The notes: generated from the sequence alone by a model not told the origin. Shown: positions 16,764 to 25,382, numbered from the stretch's first letter. The stretch: 64,000 nucleotides of DNA from Acrocarpospora macrocephala (GCF_009687865.1 NZ_BLAE01000049.1:27471-91470), one strand, 5' to 3'. Numbers and translations are program-made.

Positions 16764-18041
16764 TCACTCGAAGCGCAACGCTTCAATGGGCCGCAGCTTG
16801 GCGGCGCGGTTGGCGGGATAACTGCCGAAGAACAACCCGATCGCGACCGACACGCCAAGCGCCAGGGCGACCGAACTCGGCACCACCGAGGGGGTGATCC
16901 CCGCGATGGTGAACTGGGCGCCGATCACCGCGACCGTCACCCCGAGCAGGCCGCCGAACAAGCTCAGCATGGTCGCCTCGGCGAGAAACTGGCCCAGAAT
17001 CGCGCTCCTGGGCGCGCCGATCGCCTTGCGGATGCCGATCTCCCGGGTCCGCTCGGTGACCGTGACCAGCATGATGTTGGTGATGCCGATGCCGCCGACC
17101 AGCAGGCTGATCGCGGCCACCGCGCCGAGCAGCACGGTGAACGTGCCGATGGCGGCGCCCACCGTCTCCTGCAGGGTGGCCTGGTTGAGGATGCGGTAGT
17201 CGGCGGCTGCCGTACCGGTGATGCCGTGCCGCTGGTTGAGCACCTGGGTGATCTCGTCCTGGGCGACGTCCACCGTGTCGGCGCTGGTGGCCTGCACCAC
17301 GATCTGGCCGAGCGGCCCGAACCCGGTCAGGCTCTGCTGGACGGCCGGCAGCGGCGCGATGGCCAGGTCGTCGCCATCCTGGAAGCCGGACGAACCCGAC
17401 TCTTTCAGCACGCCGACCACGGTGAACGGCACCCCGGTGACGTTGATCTGCTTGCCGACCGGGTTCACCTGGCCGAACAGGTTCTCCGCCACGGTCTGGC
17501 CGATCACGATGACCTTCCGGGCGGCCAGGACGTCCTCGTTGAAGAAGTACGTGCCCTGCGCGACCGGCTTGTTGGACGCCTCGAAGTAGCTCGGGTAAGT
17601 GCCGACCACCTGCTGCACGGCATGGCTCGCGCCCTCGTAGGTGGCCGTCTGGTTCTGCGCGGTCACCACCGGCGACACGCTCTTCACCGACGGCGCGTTC
17701 GCCCGGTCCGCCAGCGCGCGGGCGTCGTCCACGGTCAGATCCTTCGCCTGGGTACGCGGACCCGAGTTCTGCTGCTGCCCGCCACCACCACCGAACGGCC
17801 CGGCGAAGCCACCGCCCCCACCACCGCCGCCACCGCCCGATGTGGTCGAGGAGACCGTCAGCGAGTTCGCGCCCAGGCGCTGGATGTTCCCCTGGATCTG
17901 CTGGGACGCGCCCTCCCCCACCGCCACCAGCAGGATCACCGCGGCCACGCCGATCAGGATGCCCAGCGTGGTCAGCGTGCTGCGCATCTTGTTGGCCATG
18001 AGGCCGCGCACGGCGAACCGCAACACTTCGAGCGTGTTCAC
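16764..18041 (-). CDS. MacB-like ABC transporter permease
   Basis: The 425-residue protein has the MacB/FtsX fold: TM1 near residues 20-42 (TLGILIGVAAVILLVAVG), a large extracytoplasmic domain (about 45-290), and three C-terminal helices with the family motif GGIGITNIMLVTVTERTREIGIRKAIGA. A Gly-rich stretch (about residues 70-90) lies in the periplasm-facing domain. GTG 18041 overlaps the ATPase stop (GTGA). It forms an efflux system with the ATPase and adaptor genes. Confidence 0.92.
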   Translation of the reverse strand: MNTLEVLRFAVRGLMANKMRSTLTTLGILIGVAAVILLVAVGEGASQQIQGNIQRLGANSLTVSSTTSGGGGGGGGGGFAGPFGGGGGQQQNSGPRTQAKDLTVDDARALADRANAPSVKSVSPVVTAQNQTATYEGASHAVQQVVGTYPSYFEASNKPVAQGTYFFNEDVLAARKVIVIGQTVAENLFGQVNPVGKQINVTGVPFTVVGVLKESGSSGFQDGDDLAIAPLPAVQQSLTGFGPLGQIVVQATSADTVDVAQDEITQVLNQRHGITGTAAADYRILNQATLQETVGAAIGTFTVLLGAVAAISLLVGGIGITNIMLVTVTERTREIGIRKAIGAPRSAILGQFLAEATMLSLFGGLLGVTVAVIGAQFTIAGITPSVVPSSVALALGVSVAIGLFFGSYPANRAAKLRPIEALRFE

Positions 18042-18772
18042 AAGCTCACCTCTTCGAGCCGGGGCGGCGGTCCCGAGACCGGCGACTGGCGGATGTCCGC
18101 GATGATCTGCCCGTCCATCAACCGGACGACGCGTTTGGCGTGCGCGGCCACGTCCGACTCGTGGGTGATCACGACGATGGTCCGGCCGCCCAGGCTGAGC
18201 TGGTCGAAAATGCCCAGTACGTCACGGGTGGACGTACTGTCCAGCGCCCCCGTGGGCTCGTCGGCCAAGAGCAGCGTCGGCGCGTTGACCAGCGATCTCG
18301 CGATCGCGACCCGCTGCTGCTGCCCTCCGGACAGCTCGTTGGGCTGGTGGTGCACCCGATCGGCCAGACCCACCCGCTCGAGTGCGGCCAGCGCGCGCTT
18401 CCTGCGCTCTCCGGCCTTCACCCCGCCGTACGCCAAGGGAAGCTCGACGTTCATGAGCGCGCTCATCCGGGGAATGAGGTTGAACGACTGGAACACGAAC
18501 CCGATCTTGCGATTCCTGACGATGGCCAGGCGCACGTCGTCCAGCACGCCCACATCCGTGCCATCCAGCCGGTACGCCCCTGACGACGGCACATCCAGAC
18601 ACCCGATGATGTTCATCAGCGTGGACTTGCCGGAACCGGACGCACCCATGATCGCCACATAGTCGCCGGGCTCGACGGCAAGGGTGATCCCGCGCAACGC
18701 GTGCACGGCGGTCTCCCCTTGGCCGTAGACCTTGCGTACATCCTGAACATCGAGCACGAGGGGCGCGCTCAT
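18038..18772 (-). CDS. MacB/LolD-type ABC transporter ATP-binding protein
   Basis: The 244-residue ATPase has Walker A GASGSGKST, Q-loop FVFQSFNLIP, signature LSGGQQQRVAIARSL, Walker B LLLADEPTGALDS and H-loop VITHESD. These are typical of the MacB/LolD/FtsE subgroup of mechanotransmission transporters. ATG 18772 begins the conserved domain; upstream Ala/Val-rich codons in the same frame look non-coding. It is coupled to the permease. Confidence 0.93.
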   Translation of the reverse strand: MSAPLVLDVQDVRKVYGQGETAVHALRGITLAVEPGDYVAIMGASGSGKSTLMNIIGCLDVPSSGAYRLDGTDVGVLDDVRLAIVRNRKIGFVFQSFNLIPRMSALMNVELPLAYGGVKAGERRKRALAALERVGLADRVHHQPNELSGGQQQRVAIARSLVNAPTLLLADEPTGALDSTSTRDVLGIFDQLSLGGRTIVVITHESDVAAHAKRVVRLMDGQIIADIRQSPVSGPPPRLEEVSL

Positions 18773-18839
18773 CGGCTTCCACCTTGGCGATCGATTATCG
18801 GCTTCCGGCCACGCCGGACATCGAGGACAGGGAACGCTC

Positions 18840-19973
18840 TCATCGGCTACCTCCACCCTGACCGCCACCGCCACGGACGAGGCCACCGCCACCGAGGCCA
18901 CCGCCGCCGAGGCCACCCGGGAGCTGGAGGCCCCCGCCGGTGGTCGTGGTGGTCGTGGGACGGACGACCTGGTCGCCCTCCTTCAGCCCGGAGACGATCT
19001 CGGTCGCGGCGTCGCCCTTCACGCCGACCTCCACCCGAGTTCTGACCTGCTGCCCGTTGTTCAGCAGGGTCACCGAGCTCTGCCCGCCGGCCGTGGTGAT
19101 CAGCGCGCTCGGCAGGGTCAGCACGTCGTCGACGGTCTCGATGATGACCTGCACGCTGGCCGTCTGCCCGAGGCGCACGGTCGACGGGACCTCGGAGAGG
19201 CTGACCGTCGCGGCGTACTGCACGACGTTGTTGTTCGTCTGCGGCTGCGGGTCGATCACGGTGACCTTGCCGCTCGCGGAGACCCCGGTGAGCGCGTCGA
19301 ACGTGACCGTTGCGGTCTGACCCACCTTGAGCCTGGTCACGTCGGCTTCGGTGAACTGCCCGACGATGCGCAACGCGGTGGTGTCGGCGAGCTCGATGAA
19401 GCCGGTGCTGGTGTCGCTCTGGGCGCCCGCGCCCGCCGTACCACCCGAAGAACCGCCGGAGGAGCCGCCCACGGTTCCGTTCACGGCGGTCACCGTGCCC
19501 GCGTATGGCGCTTTGATCACTGTCGCGTTCAATGCGCGCTTTGCGGCGCGGTAGGAGTTGCGGGCGTTGATGTACTGGGAGTAGCCGGAGGCGGTCGAGG
19601 TGTCGGCGTCCTCGGCTGCGTCCAGGCTCGCCTTGGTGGCCTCCAGGGACTCGCGCGCGGCCGTGTCGTCCAGCCGGGCCAGGACCGCGCCCTTCTTGAC
19701 CTTGTCTCCCGGTTCGACCCTGATCGACTCGACCGTTCCGTTGGTCCCGAAGGTGAGCGACCTGGTCCGCGCGCTCTCCACGGCTCCGGAGGCCGACACC
19801 GAGGCGACCACGCTGCCCCGGGTGACCGGCGTGGTCAGCGGCGCGGCTCCCGCCGGGGAGCCGCTGCCCAGCGAGGCGTACGCGGCCGCCACGCCGCCGA
19901 GCAGCAGCCCCCCGAGCAAGAGGTTCACGATCAGCGCTCTGCGCTTCGTCGACAGCTTCACGAGGCTAGACAC
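18840..19973 (-). CDS. HlyD/MacA-like efflux adaptor protein
   Basis: The 377-residue protein has an N-terminal membrane anchor (LIVNLLLGGLLLGGVAAAYA). The lipoyl/barrel-sandwich halves are VEPGDKVKKGAVLARLD and TVIKAPYAGTVTAVNG, separated by a short alpha-hairpin. A beta-barrel and membrane-proximal domain follow, then a Gly-rich C-terminus (GGLGGGGLGGGG). It is the first gene of the operon running to 13937. In Gram-positives such adaptors work with MacB-type permeases in envelope export or stress response. GTG 19973 is the start. Confidence 0.9.
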   Translation of the reverse strand: MSSLVKLSTKRRALIVNLLLGGLLLGGVAAAYASLGSGSPAGAAPLTTPVTRGSVVASVSASGAVESARTRSLTFGTNGTVESIRVEPGDKVKKGAVLARLDDTAARESLEATKASLDAAEDADTSTASGYSQYINARNSYRAAKRALNATVIKAPYAGTVTAVNGTVGGSSGGSSGGTAGAGAQSDTSTGFIELADTTALRIVGQFTEADVTRLKVGQTATVTFDALTGVSASGKVTVIDPQPQTNNNVVQYAATVSLSEVPSTVRLGQTASVQVIIETVDDVLTLPSALITTAGGQSSVTLLNNGQQVRTRVEVGVKGDAATEIVSGLKEGDQVVRPTTTTTTGGGLQLPGGLGGGGLGGGGLVRGGGGQGGGSR

Positions 19974-20081
19974 TGCCGGTCCCCGCTTGAGTCCAGCTCC
20001 GCTGTCCCTGAAGGTTTGCTGCCAACACGCACAGCCAACTCTCAGGCAGGGTTAAGCGGGGCATGACGCGCGCTCGCCAGG

Positions 20082-21578
20082 ATGGCCGCCATGATGTCGA
20101 GCAGCCCGTCCTCCCTCCTGCGCAAGGGAGGGCTCGCCCTGGCGGCGATCGTCCTGGTGAGCACCGGCGTGATCTATATGACCGGCGACGACTCCGCCGC
20201 GGCCCCCCGCCTGGAGTACGCCTCCGCCTCCCGGGGCACCGTCGTCTCCTCGGTCTCCGCCGCCGCGACCACGGTCGACAACGGCATGCGCGACCTCTCT
20301 TTCACCTCGCAGGGCAAGGTCCAGAAGATCTACGTCTCCATCGGCGATAAGGTCAAAAAGGGCGAAATCCTCGCCCGCATCGACAACACGGTCGCCAAGG
20401 AGAACTACACCGCCGCCAAGGCGGCCCTCGCCTCGGCCGAATACGACCTCGACAACCCGACCTCCAGCAGCGGTAGTGGTGGCTCCGCGAGTGGCAGTAC
20501 CGGCACCAGCGGTGCCGCGGGTGGTAGCGGTTCTGGAGCCGGCGGCGGTTCTGGGTCGTCCTGCCCTCCGTCGAGTACGCCCAAGCCAAGCGCGAACCCC
20601 AGCGGGAACCCGACCGCCAAACCTTCCGCCAGCCCGAGCTCCGCGCCCCAGCCCTCGCCTTCCTCCGGCATAGCGGTGGAACCCGCCCTTGCCGGAACCC
20701 CGCCCGAGTCCCCCAGCGCCAGCCCCAGCGGCAAGCCCGCATCCCGAGTCGGCGAGCTCACCATCCAGACCGACCCCCCCGCGCCAAGCCCGAGCCCATC
20801 CCCCACCGCAGCACCCCGCGCGACCCCCACCTGCGCCGCGACCCAACCCAGCCAAGGAACCCAGGACACGCAAACCCGACAGACCGGCGGTTCAGGAGGC
20901 AGCGCTCCAAGCGGCGGCGGCTCTCAGGGCAGAGCCCTCACCGAAGCAGAACTAGAAGCGAACGTCAGCCAAGCCACCACCGACCTGGCCGAAGCCAAGG
21001 AAGCCCTGGCCGGAGTCACCATCAAGGCCCCCGCCGCCGGAACCGTCCTCTCCATCGCCGGAACCCTGGACACCGACTACACCTCCGGCACCTTCATCAC
21101 CCTCGGCGACCTGGACAACCTCCAACTCCAAGCCATGTTCACCCAATCCGACATCGGCCACCTCAAGGTAGGCCAACCCGCCGAAATAACCCTCACCACC
21201 GACCAAACCACCACGCACCTCGGCAAAGTCAGCCACATCGACGCCACCGCCACCACCACCGGCCAACTCGTCCAGTACGGCGTCACCATCACCTTCGACG
21301 AACACCCCGAAGGCCTACTCCTAGGCCAATCCGCCACCGTCCTGGTCACCACCGCCGAATCCGAGAACACCCTCTACGTCCCCGCGAGAGCCGTACAAAC
21401 CACCCAAGACGGAACAGCCACCATCACCACCCAAACCGGCCAGAAAAAACCAGTCCAGACCGGCATCCGCAGCGACCTCTACATCGAAATCACCGAAGGC
21501 CTCACCGAAGGCGACAAAATCACCCTCCCCACCACCACAACCACCAACGACTTCCCCGACAGCACCTTCCCAGGCTGA
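20082..21578 (+). CDS. HlyD/MacA-like adaptor with long Ser/Pro-rich hairpin insert
   Basis: The 498-residue protein has an N-terminal TM anchor (GGLALAAIVLVSTGVIYM) and a first lipoyl half ISIGDKVKKGEILARIDN-like segment at about 85-105. A low-complexity insert of about 170 residues (Gly/Ser then Pro/Ser/Ala repeats such as SANPSGNPTAKPSASPS) replaces most of the usual alpha-hairpin. The second half (VTIKAPAAGTVLSIAG) and the beta-barrel domains follow. It is transcribed away from the MacB-like operon, 108 bp apart, and has no permease of its own here, so it may be an alternative partner. ATG 20091 and 20094 are alternative starts. Confidence 0.85.
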   Translation: MAAMMSSSPSSLLRKGGLALAAIVLVSTGVIYMTGDDSAAAPRLEYASASRGTVVSSVSAAATTVDNGMRDLSFTSQGKVQKIYVSIGDKVKKGEILARIDNTVAKENYTAAKAALASAEYDLDNPTSSSGSGGSASGSTGTSGAAGGSGSGAGGGSGSSCPPSSTPKPSANPSGNPTAKPSASPSSAPQPSPSSGIAVEPALAGTPPESPSASPSGKPASRVGELTIQTDPPAPSPSPSPTAAPRATPTCAATQPSQGTQDTQTRQTGGSGGSAPSGGGSQGRALTEAELEANVSQATTDLAEAKEALAGVTIKAPAAGTVLSIAGTLDTDYTSGTFITLGDLDNLQLQAMFTQSDIGHLKVGQPAEITLTTDQTTTHLGKVSHIDATATTTGQLVQYGVTITFDEHPEGLLLGQSATVLVTTAESENTLYVPARAVQTTQDGTATITTQTGQKKPVQTGIRSDLYIEITEGLTEGDKITLPTTTTTNDFPDSTFPG

Positions 21579-21679
21579 CAGCGCGATCGGCGATCTCACC
21601 AGAAAGCAGCGGGCGTACCTGCTGGAGACCGTCGTGTCTGGCCGGAAGGCGGGTGACCACGGCCGATGATTACGGAATG

Positions 21680-21705
21680 GTTACGCAGCTGGTAAGAGGG
21701 GGTAT
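21680..21705 (+). promoter_or_regulatory. Stress-sigma-like promoter upstream of kaiB
   Basis: GTTA (21680-21683) and GGGTAT (21700-21705), separated by 16 bp, match the GTTT / GGGTAT pattern recognised by SigB/SigF-type sigma factors of actinobacteria. Transcription would begin near 21712, leaving a leader of about 28 nt with GGGAGG before GTG 21740. This is a pattern match only. Confidence 0.5.
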
Positions 21706-21739
21706 GTCGGCGCAAAGAGGCCGCCGGGAGGGATTGTGG

Positions 21740-22057
21740 GTGTCGACGCCGATGACGACCTACTCGTTCAGGTTGTACGTGGTCGGGCAGACACCGCGGT
21801 CGGCGAGCGCGGCGTCGAATCTCCGGGGCCTGTGTGACACCTATCTTCCCGGCTGCCACGAGATCGAGGTCATCGACGCCGCCACCCGGCCGGACCTCGC
21901 GGAGGAGGAAAGGATCCTGGCCACCCCCACAGTGATCAGGGTCGCCCCGCTCCCCAAGTTCCGGGTCATCGGTGATCTGTCCGACCAAGGCAGGGTCGCC
22001 CGGTTCCTCGGCCTCCCCGGCGTGAACGCCGCGTCCCCGGACGGGCCGGAACGATGA
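21740..22057 (+). CDS. kaiB: KaiB homologue
   Basis: The 105-residue product, close to the 102 of cyanobacterial KaiB, carries the family core: FRLYVVGQTP, HEIEVIDA, LAEEERILATPTVIRV, then LPKFRVIGDLSD. The three prolines around ATPT, AP and LP that accompany KaiB fold switching are all present. GTG 21740 follows GGGAGG by 8 bases; ATG 21752 is also possible. The stop overlaps the kaiC ATG (ATGA). In cyanobacteria KaiB binds phosphorylated KaiC and switches clock output; here partner choice is expected but unproven. Homology is very secure. Confidence 0.93.
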   Translation: MSTPMTTYSFRLYVVGQTPRSASAASNLRGLCDTYLPGCHEIEVIDAATRPDLAEEERILATPTVIRVAPLPKFRVIGDLSDQGRVARFLGLPGVNAASPDGPER

Positions 22058-23553
22058 CAGGCGGCGCCGCGATCCAGCGAATGCCCACCGGGATCAGCGG
22101 CTTCGACGACGTCGCCGTCGGCGGGCTGCCCGTCGGCCGGTCCACCCTCGTATCAGGCACAACCGGCAGCGGGAAAACCCTGTTCGCCGTCGAATTCCTC
22201 GCCCGCGGCGTGATGCGCTATGACGAACCCGGGGTATTCGTCGCCTTCGACGAGACGCCCGATGACATCCGCCGCAACGCCGCGTTCCTGGGCTTCGACA
22301 TCGCCCGCTGGGAGGCCGACGGTAAGTGGATGTTCGTCGACGCCGCGGCGGACATCAGTGAGGAATCGCTCACGGTCGGGACCTTCGACCTCGGCGCGCT
22401 GATGGCCCGCATCGATCGCGCCGTCCGCCAGATCGGTGCCAGACGCCTCTGCCTGGACTCACTCGGCGCGGTATTCGTCCGCTTCCGCGACCGCGAACTC
22501 ATCCGTCACGAACTGCTCCGGCTCATCCACGTCCTGGGGTCGCTCGACGTCACCTCGGTCCTCACCACCGAACGCGACGAGGAGTACGGCAATGTCTCCC
22601 GGCATGGCGTCGAGGAGTTCGTCCTCGACAATGTGGTGATCGTCCGGAACATCCTGCTGAACGAGAGACGGCGCCGGACGATCGAGGTGGTCAAGTTCCG
22701 CGGCGGCACGCACCGGACCGGGGAGTGGCTGTTCACCATCGACCAGACGGACGGGATGGTCATCATCCCGCTCGCGCTCCTCGCCCCGCGCGAGCGAGCG
22801 TCGCAGGAGCGGGTCTGCACCGGCAACTCCCAGCTGGACGCCATGCTGGACGGCGGCGTCTTCCGGGACGCGGTCATCTTGCTCACAGGGCCGCTCGGAG
22901 CCGGAAAGACGCTGTCGGCCCTGCAGTTCGCGGATGCCGCGTTCCGGGCGGGGGAACGCTGCCTGTTCCACGCCTTCGACGAGACCCGCGACCAGCTCAG
23001 CCGCAGTGCCGCCGGTTGGGGTCTCGACCTGGACGCCATGGAGGCGTCGGGACTGCTCCGGGTCACCGCCGCCTATCCGGAGGTGGCCTCGGTGGAGGAT
23101 CGTTTCCTCCAGATCAGGAGAGAGATCAGGGACTTCGCGCCCGCCCGGCTCGTCATCGACAGCCTCTCCGCTCTGGAGCGGAGATCATCGCCCCGCACCC
23201 TGCTCGACTTCGTGATCGCGCTGGGCGGGATCGTCCGGCAGGACGAGATCACCACCCTGTTCACCGCCGCGCCGGCCGGGGTGGGAACGTCGCCGATCAC
23301 GGAGATCGCCAACCTCACCGACGTGACGATCCTGCTCCAGTACGTGGACGGCACGGCAGCCGTGCAACGTGCCATCGCCGTCCTGCAGACGCGGGGCTCA
23401 GGGCACGACCACGCCATCCGCCAGGTCAGCATCGACAGCGCCGGTATGCACATCGGTGACCCCTATCCCGGGGTCTTCCGCATCCTCCCCGAAACCGCCA
23501 CGATGCCTGCCCATCCCCACCGCGGAACAACCGGGCTGGGTCCTGATGGGTGA
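22054..23553 (+). CDS. kaiC: KaiC homologue (double RecA-like ATPase) lacking the phosphorylated Ser-Thr pair
   Basis: The 499-residue protein has two KaiC domains. CI has Walker A GTTGSGKT (35-42) and catalytic acidic pair D66/E67. CII has Walker A GPLGAGKT (279-286) and D309/E310. The CII segment PITEIANLTDVTILLQYVD aligns with cyanobacterial ITESHISTITDTIILLQYVE so that S431/T432 correspond to A419/N420; two residues are deleted before them. The threonine equivalent to T426 is kept. The C-terminal tail that binds KaiA in cyanobacteria is short and different, and no kaiA is present. ATPase activity should remain while the classical phosphorylation cycle should not. Coupled to kaiB and to the kinase gene. 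Confidence 0.94.
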   Translation: MTGGAAIQRMPTGISGFDDVAVGGLPVGRSTLVSGTTGSGKTLFAVEFLARGVMRYDEPGVFVAFDETPDDIRRNAAFLGFDIARWEADGKWMFVDAAADISEESLTVGTFDLGALMARIDRAVRQIGARRLCLDSLGAVFVRFRDRELIRHELLRLIHVLGSLDVTSVLTTERDEEYGNVSRHGVEEFVLDNVVIVRNILLNERRRRTIEVVKFRGGTHRTGEWLFTIDQTDGMVIIPLALLAPRERASQERVCTGNSQLDAMLDGGVFRDAVILLTGPLGAGKTLSALQFADAAFRAGERCLFHAFDETRDQLSRSAAGWGLDLDAMEASGLLRVTAAYPEVASVEDRFLQIRREIRDFAPARLVIDSLSALERRSSPRTLLDFVIALGGIVRQDEITTLFTAAPAGVGTSPITEIANLTDVTILLQYVDGTAAVQRAIAVLQTRGSGHDHAIRQVSIDSAGMHIGDPYPGVFRILPETATMPAHPHRGTTGLGPDG

Positions 23554-24580
23554 GCCGCACGACGCCGAACCGGCGCGGCCCGCGAATCTCGGACACGACG
23601 CCCGGCGGATCGTCATGTCGGCGTTGGCCGACGGAATCGTCGCGGTCGACGACAGCGGCGTGATCCGAATCTGCAACCCCGCCGCCGAGGAACTCGTCGG
23701 CCGGCCCACGGGTGAACTCATCGGCACCCTGTTTGGCTATCCGGTCGTCGCCGGCGAATCAACCGAGATCGACCTGATGCTGCCCGGCGGCCAGACGCGG
23801 GTGGTCGAGATGCGCGCCACCACCACCACGGTCGCCGGACAGCTCCTGCATGTCGCCGCGCTGCGTGATGTCACCCTCCGGCGGCAGGCCGAGCAGGAGC
23901 TCGAAGCGGAACTCGAACGGCGGGGCTCGGTGATCGCGGTGGCGGCCCATGAGGTCCGCAACCCGCTCACGGGGATCGGCCAGCTGGTGGACATGCTGCG
24001 CGACCCCCGGGAGAGTTTCACCGACGAGGAACGAGCCGACGTCCTCGGCCGCATCGCCGATCGCACCGCCCATATCCAGTCCCTGGTCAAGAAACTTCTC
24101 ACTGTGGCGAAGATCGACGCGGAGGTCTCGCACACCACCACGGTGCCGGTGCCGGTGCTGGAGGTGATCCTGGAACGGTTGGCCGAGTTCGCCGACCGCC
24201 CCCGGAACGTGAACGTGTCGTGCGACCCCGGGGTCCGGGCGCTGGCCGATCGCGGCGAGCTGTCGGAGATGCTGGTCAACTACCTGGAGAACGCCTTCGC
24301 CTACGGAGCCCCGCCCTTTCAGATCGACGTCGCCGAACAGCCCGGCGGGGTGGAGATCCGGGTGTGCGACAACGGGCCCGGCGTGCCCGCAGAGTTCGAG
24401 GCCAGCCTGTTCGACCGCTTCACCCGTGGTGCGCGCGCCCGCCGGGGGACGGAGGGCTCGGGACTCGGGCTGTGGATCGTCCGGCACCTGGCCAGAGCCA
24501 ACGGCGGCGACGCGTACTTTGAACCGGGTGAAACGGGCGCCTGCTTCTGCCTCCGCCTCCCTCAGGCACCGCGCAGGTGA
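23546..24580 (+). CDS. PAS-domain histidine kinase of the kaiBC operon
   Basis: The 344-residue soluble kinase has a PAS domain (about 25-110: ALADGIVAVDDSGVIRICNPAAEELVG), a dimerisation helix with AAHEVRNPLTG (phospho-His at 135) and a GHKL ATPase (N-box MLVNYLENAFAYG, G1 DNGPGVPAEF, G2 GTEGSGLGLWIV). No TM helix is present, so it senses a cytoplasmic cue. ATG 23546 lies within the last codons of kaiC. By analogy with SasA or CikA it may read KaiC state, but it lacks SasA's KaiB-like domain. No response regulator is adjacent. Confidence 0.9.
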   Translation: MGEPHDAEPARPANLGHDARRIVMSALADGIVAVDDSGVIRICNPAAEELVGRPTGELIGTLFGYPVVAGESTEIDLMLPGGQTRVVEMRATTTTVAGQLLHVAALRDVTLRRQAEQELEAELERRGSVIAVAAHEVRNPLTGIGQLVDMLRDPRESFTDEERADVLGRIADRTAHIQSLVKKLLTVAKIDAEVSHTTTVPVPVLEVILERLAEFADRPRNVNVSCDPGVRALADRGELSEMLVNYLENAFAYGAPPFQIDVAEQPGGVEIRVCDNGPGVPAEFEASLFDRFTRGARARRGTEGSGLGLWIVRHLARANGGDAYFEPGETGACFCLRLPQAPRR

Positions 24581-24721
24581 CGGCACGCCGACGCCCCCGC
24601 GCAAGCGACAGAAGATCACCGGGAAGACCAAGGAGCACTTTTGTCGGTGACACCACGGTGGACCGCCTCAAGCCGAGACGCCGGAAACCCGACGGCTGCG
24701 AGAATCCTCAAGGTGAGCAGG

Positions 24722-25270
24722 ATGTTCGTGGCGTTGGTGCCTCCGCCGGACGTACTCGCCGAAGTTGAGGAGGCCGTTGAGCCGTTGCGGCGGGAATGGC
24801 CGGAGTTGACCTGGGTTGAGCCGGTCAACTGGCATATCACGTTGGCTTTTCTGGGGGAGGTTCCGGATAAGGCGCGGGCGGAGCTTGGGGTCAGGTTGGC
24901 GCGGGCCGCTGGGCATCATGAACCGGTGACGCTGGCGTTGGGACGGTCGGGGGCGTTTGCCAAGCCTGGGCGGGCGGTCACCTTGTGGCTGAGTTTGCGG
25001 GCTCCGGCGAGGTTGGCCAGGCTGGCGGGGTCGCTGGCGGCCGGGGCCAGGCGAGCGGGTGCGGGGCACATCGACGAACGGCCCTACCGGGCCCATTTCA
25101 CCCTGGCCAGGTCGCGGAAATCGGCTGAAATTTCCCCACTTGTCGAGGCGTTGAGCGAGTTCGAAGGGACGTTCTGGCAGGCGACGAGTGCGCAATTGTT
25201 CGAGAGTCACCAAGGGCCGCCCCTACGGTATGAACCCATTGAGGACTACCCACTCGGTAGGCGCGGTTAG
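24722..25270 (+). CDS. thpR: RNA 2',3'-cyclic phosphodiesterase (ThpR/LigT family)
   Basis: The 182-residue protein of the 2H phosphoesterase family carries both catalytic motifs, HITLAFLG (about residue 43) and HFTLAR (about 127), and begins MFVALVPPPDV, typical of the family. It hydrolyses 2',3'-cyclic phosphodiester ends of RNA; in some members RNA ligation is also seen. GTG 24713 is an alternative start three codons earlier. It stands alone between the kaiBC operon and a strong palindromic terminator. Confidence 0.9.
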   Translation: MFVALVPPPDVLAEVEEAVEPLRREWPELTWVEPVNWHITLAFLGEVPDKARAELGVRLARAAGHHEPVTLALGRSGAFAKPGRAVTLWLSLRAPARLARLAGSLAAGARRAGAGHIDERPYRAHFTLARSRKSAEISPLVEALSEFEGTFWQATSAQLFESHQGPPLRYEPIEDYPLGRRG

Positions 25271-25280
25271 GCTCGTCGGC

Positions 25281-25364
25281 GTGGATCGTCCTCGACGCTG
25301 GCTGGTGCCGGCCGTGCTGGGCCTGCTCGTGCTCATCGTGGTGCTGGGTGCGCTGGTCAGCTGA
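25281..25364 (+). CDS. Possible 27-residue single-TM peptide
   Basis: GTG 25281 opens a frame for a basic start (MDRPRRW) followed by one hydrophobic helix (LVPAVLGLLVLIVVLGALV) ending at 25364, shortly after thpR. Composition is that of a small membrane protein. Its 3' end lies inside a perfect palindrome, so it may instead be non-coding. No ribosome-binding site is obvious. Confidence 0.35.
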   Translation: MDRPRRWLVPAVLGLLVLIVVLGALVS

Positions 25365-25378
25365 CCAGCGCACCCAGC
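25343..25378. terminator. Perfect 36-bp palindrome, bidirectional terminator
   Basis: Arms GCTGGGTGCGCTGGTCAG (25343-25360) and its exact complement (25361-25378) meet with no spacer. It lies between convergent thpR and aldo/keto reductase genes, so it probably ends transcription from both sides. Confidence 0.75.
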
Positions 25379-25382
25379 TCAT

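Noticed and set aside
18773..18916. N-terminal extension of the MacB-type ATPase frame
   Set aside because: Low-complexity Ala/Val/Ser codons with no homology; the conserved ATPase starts at ATG 18772.
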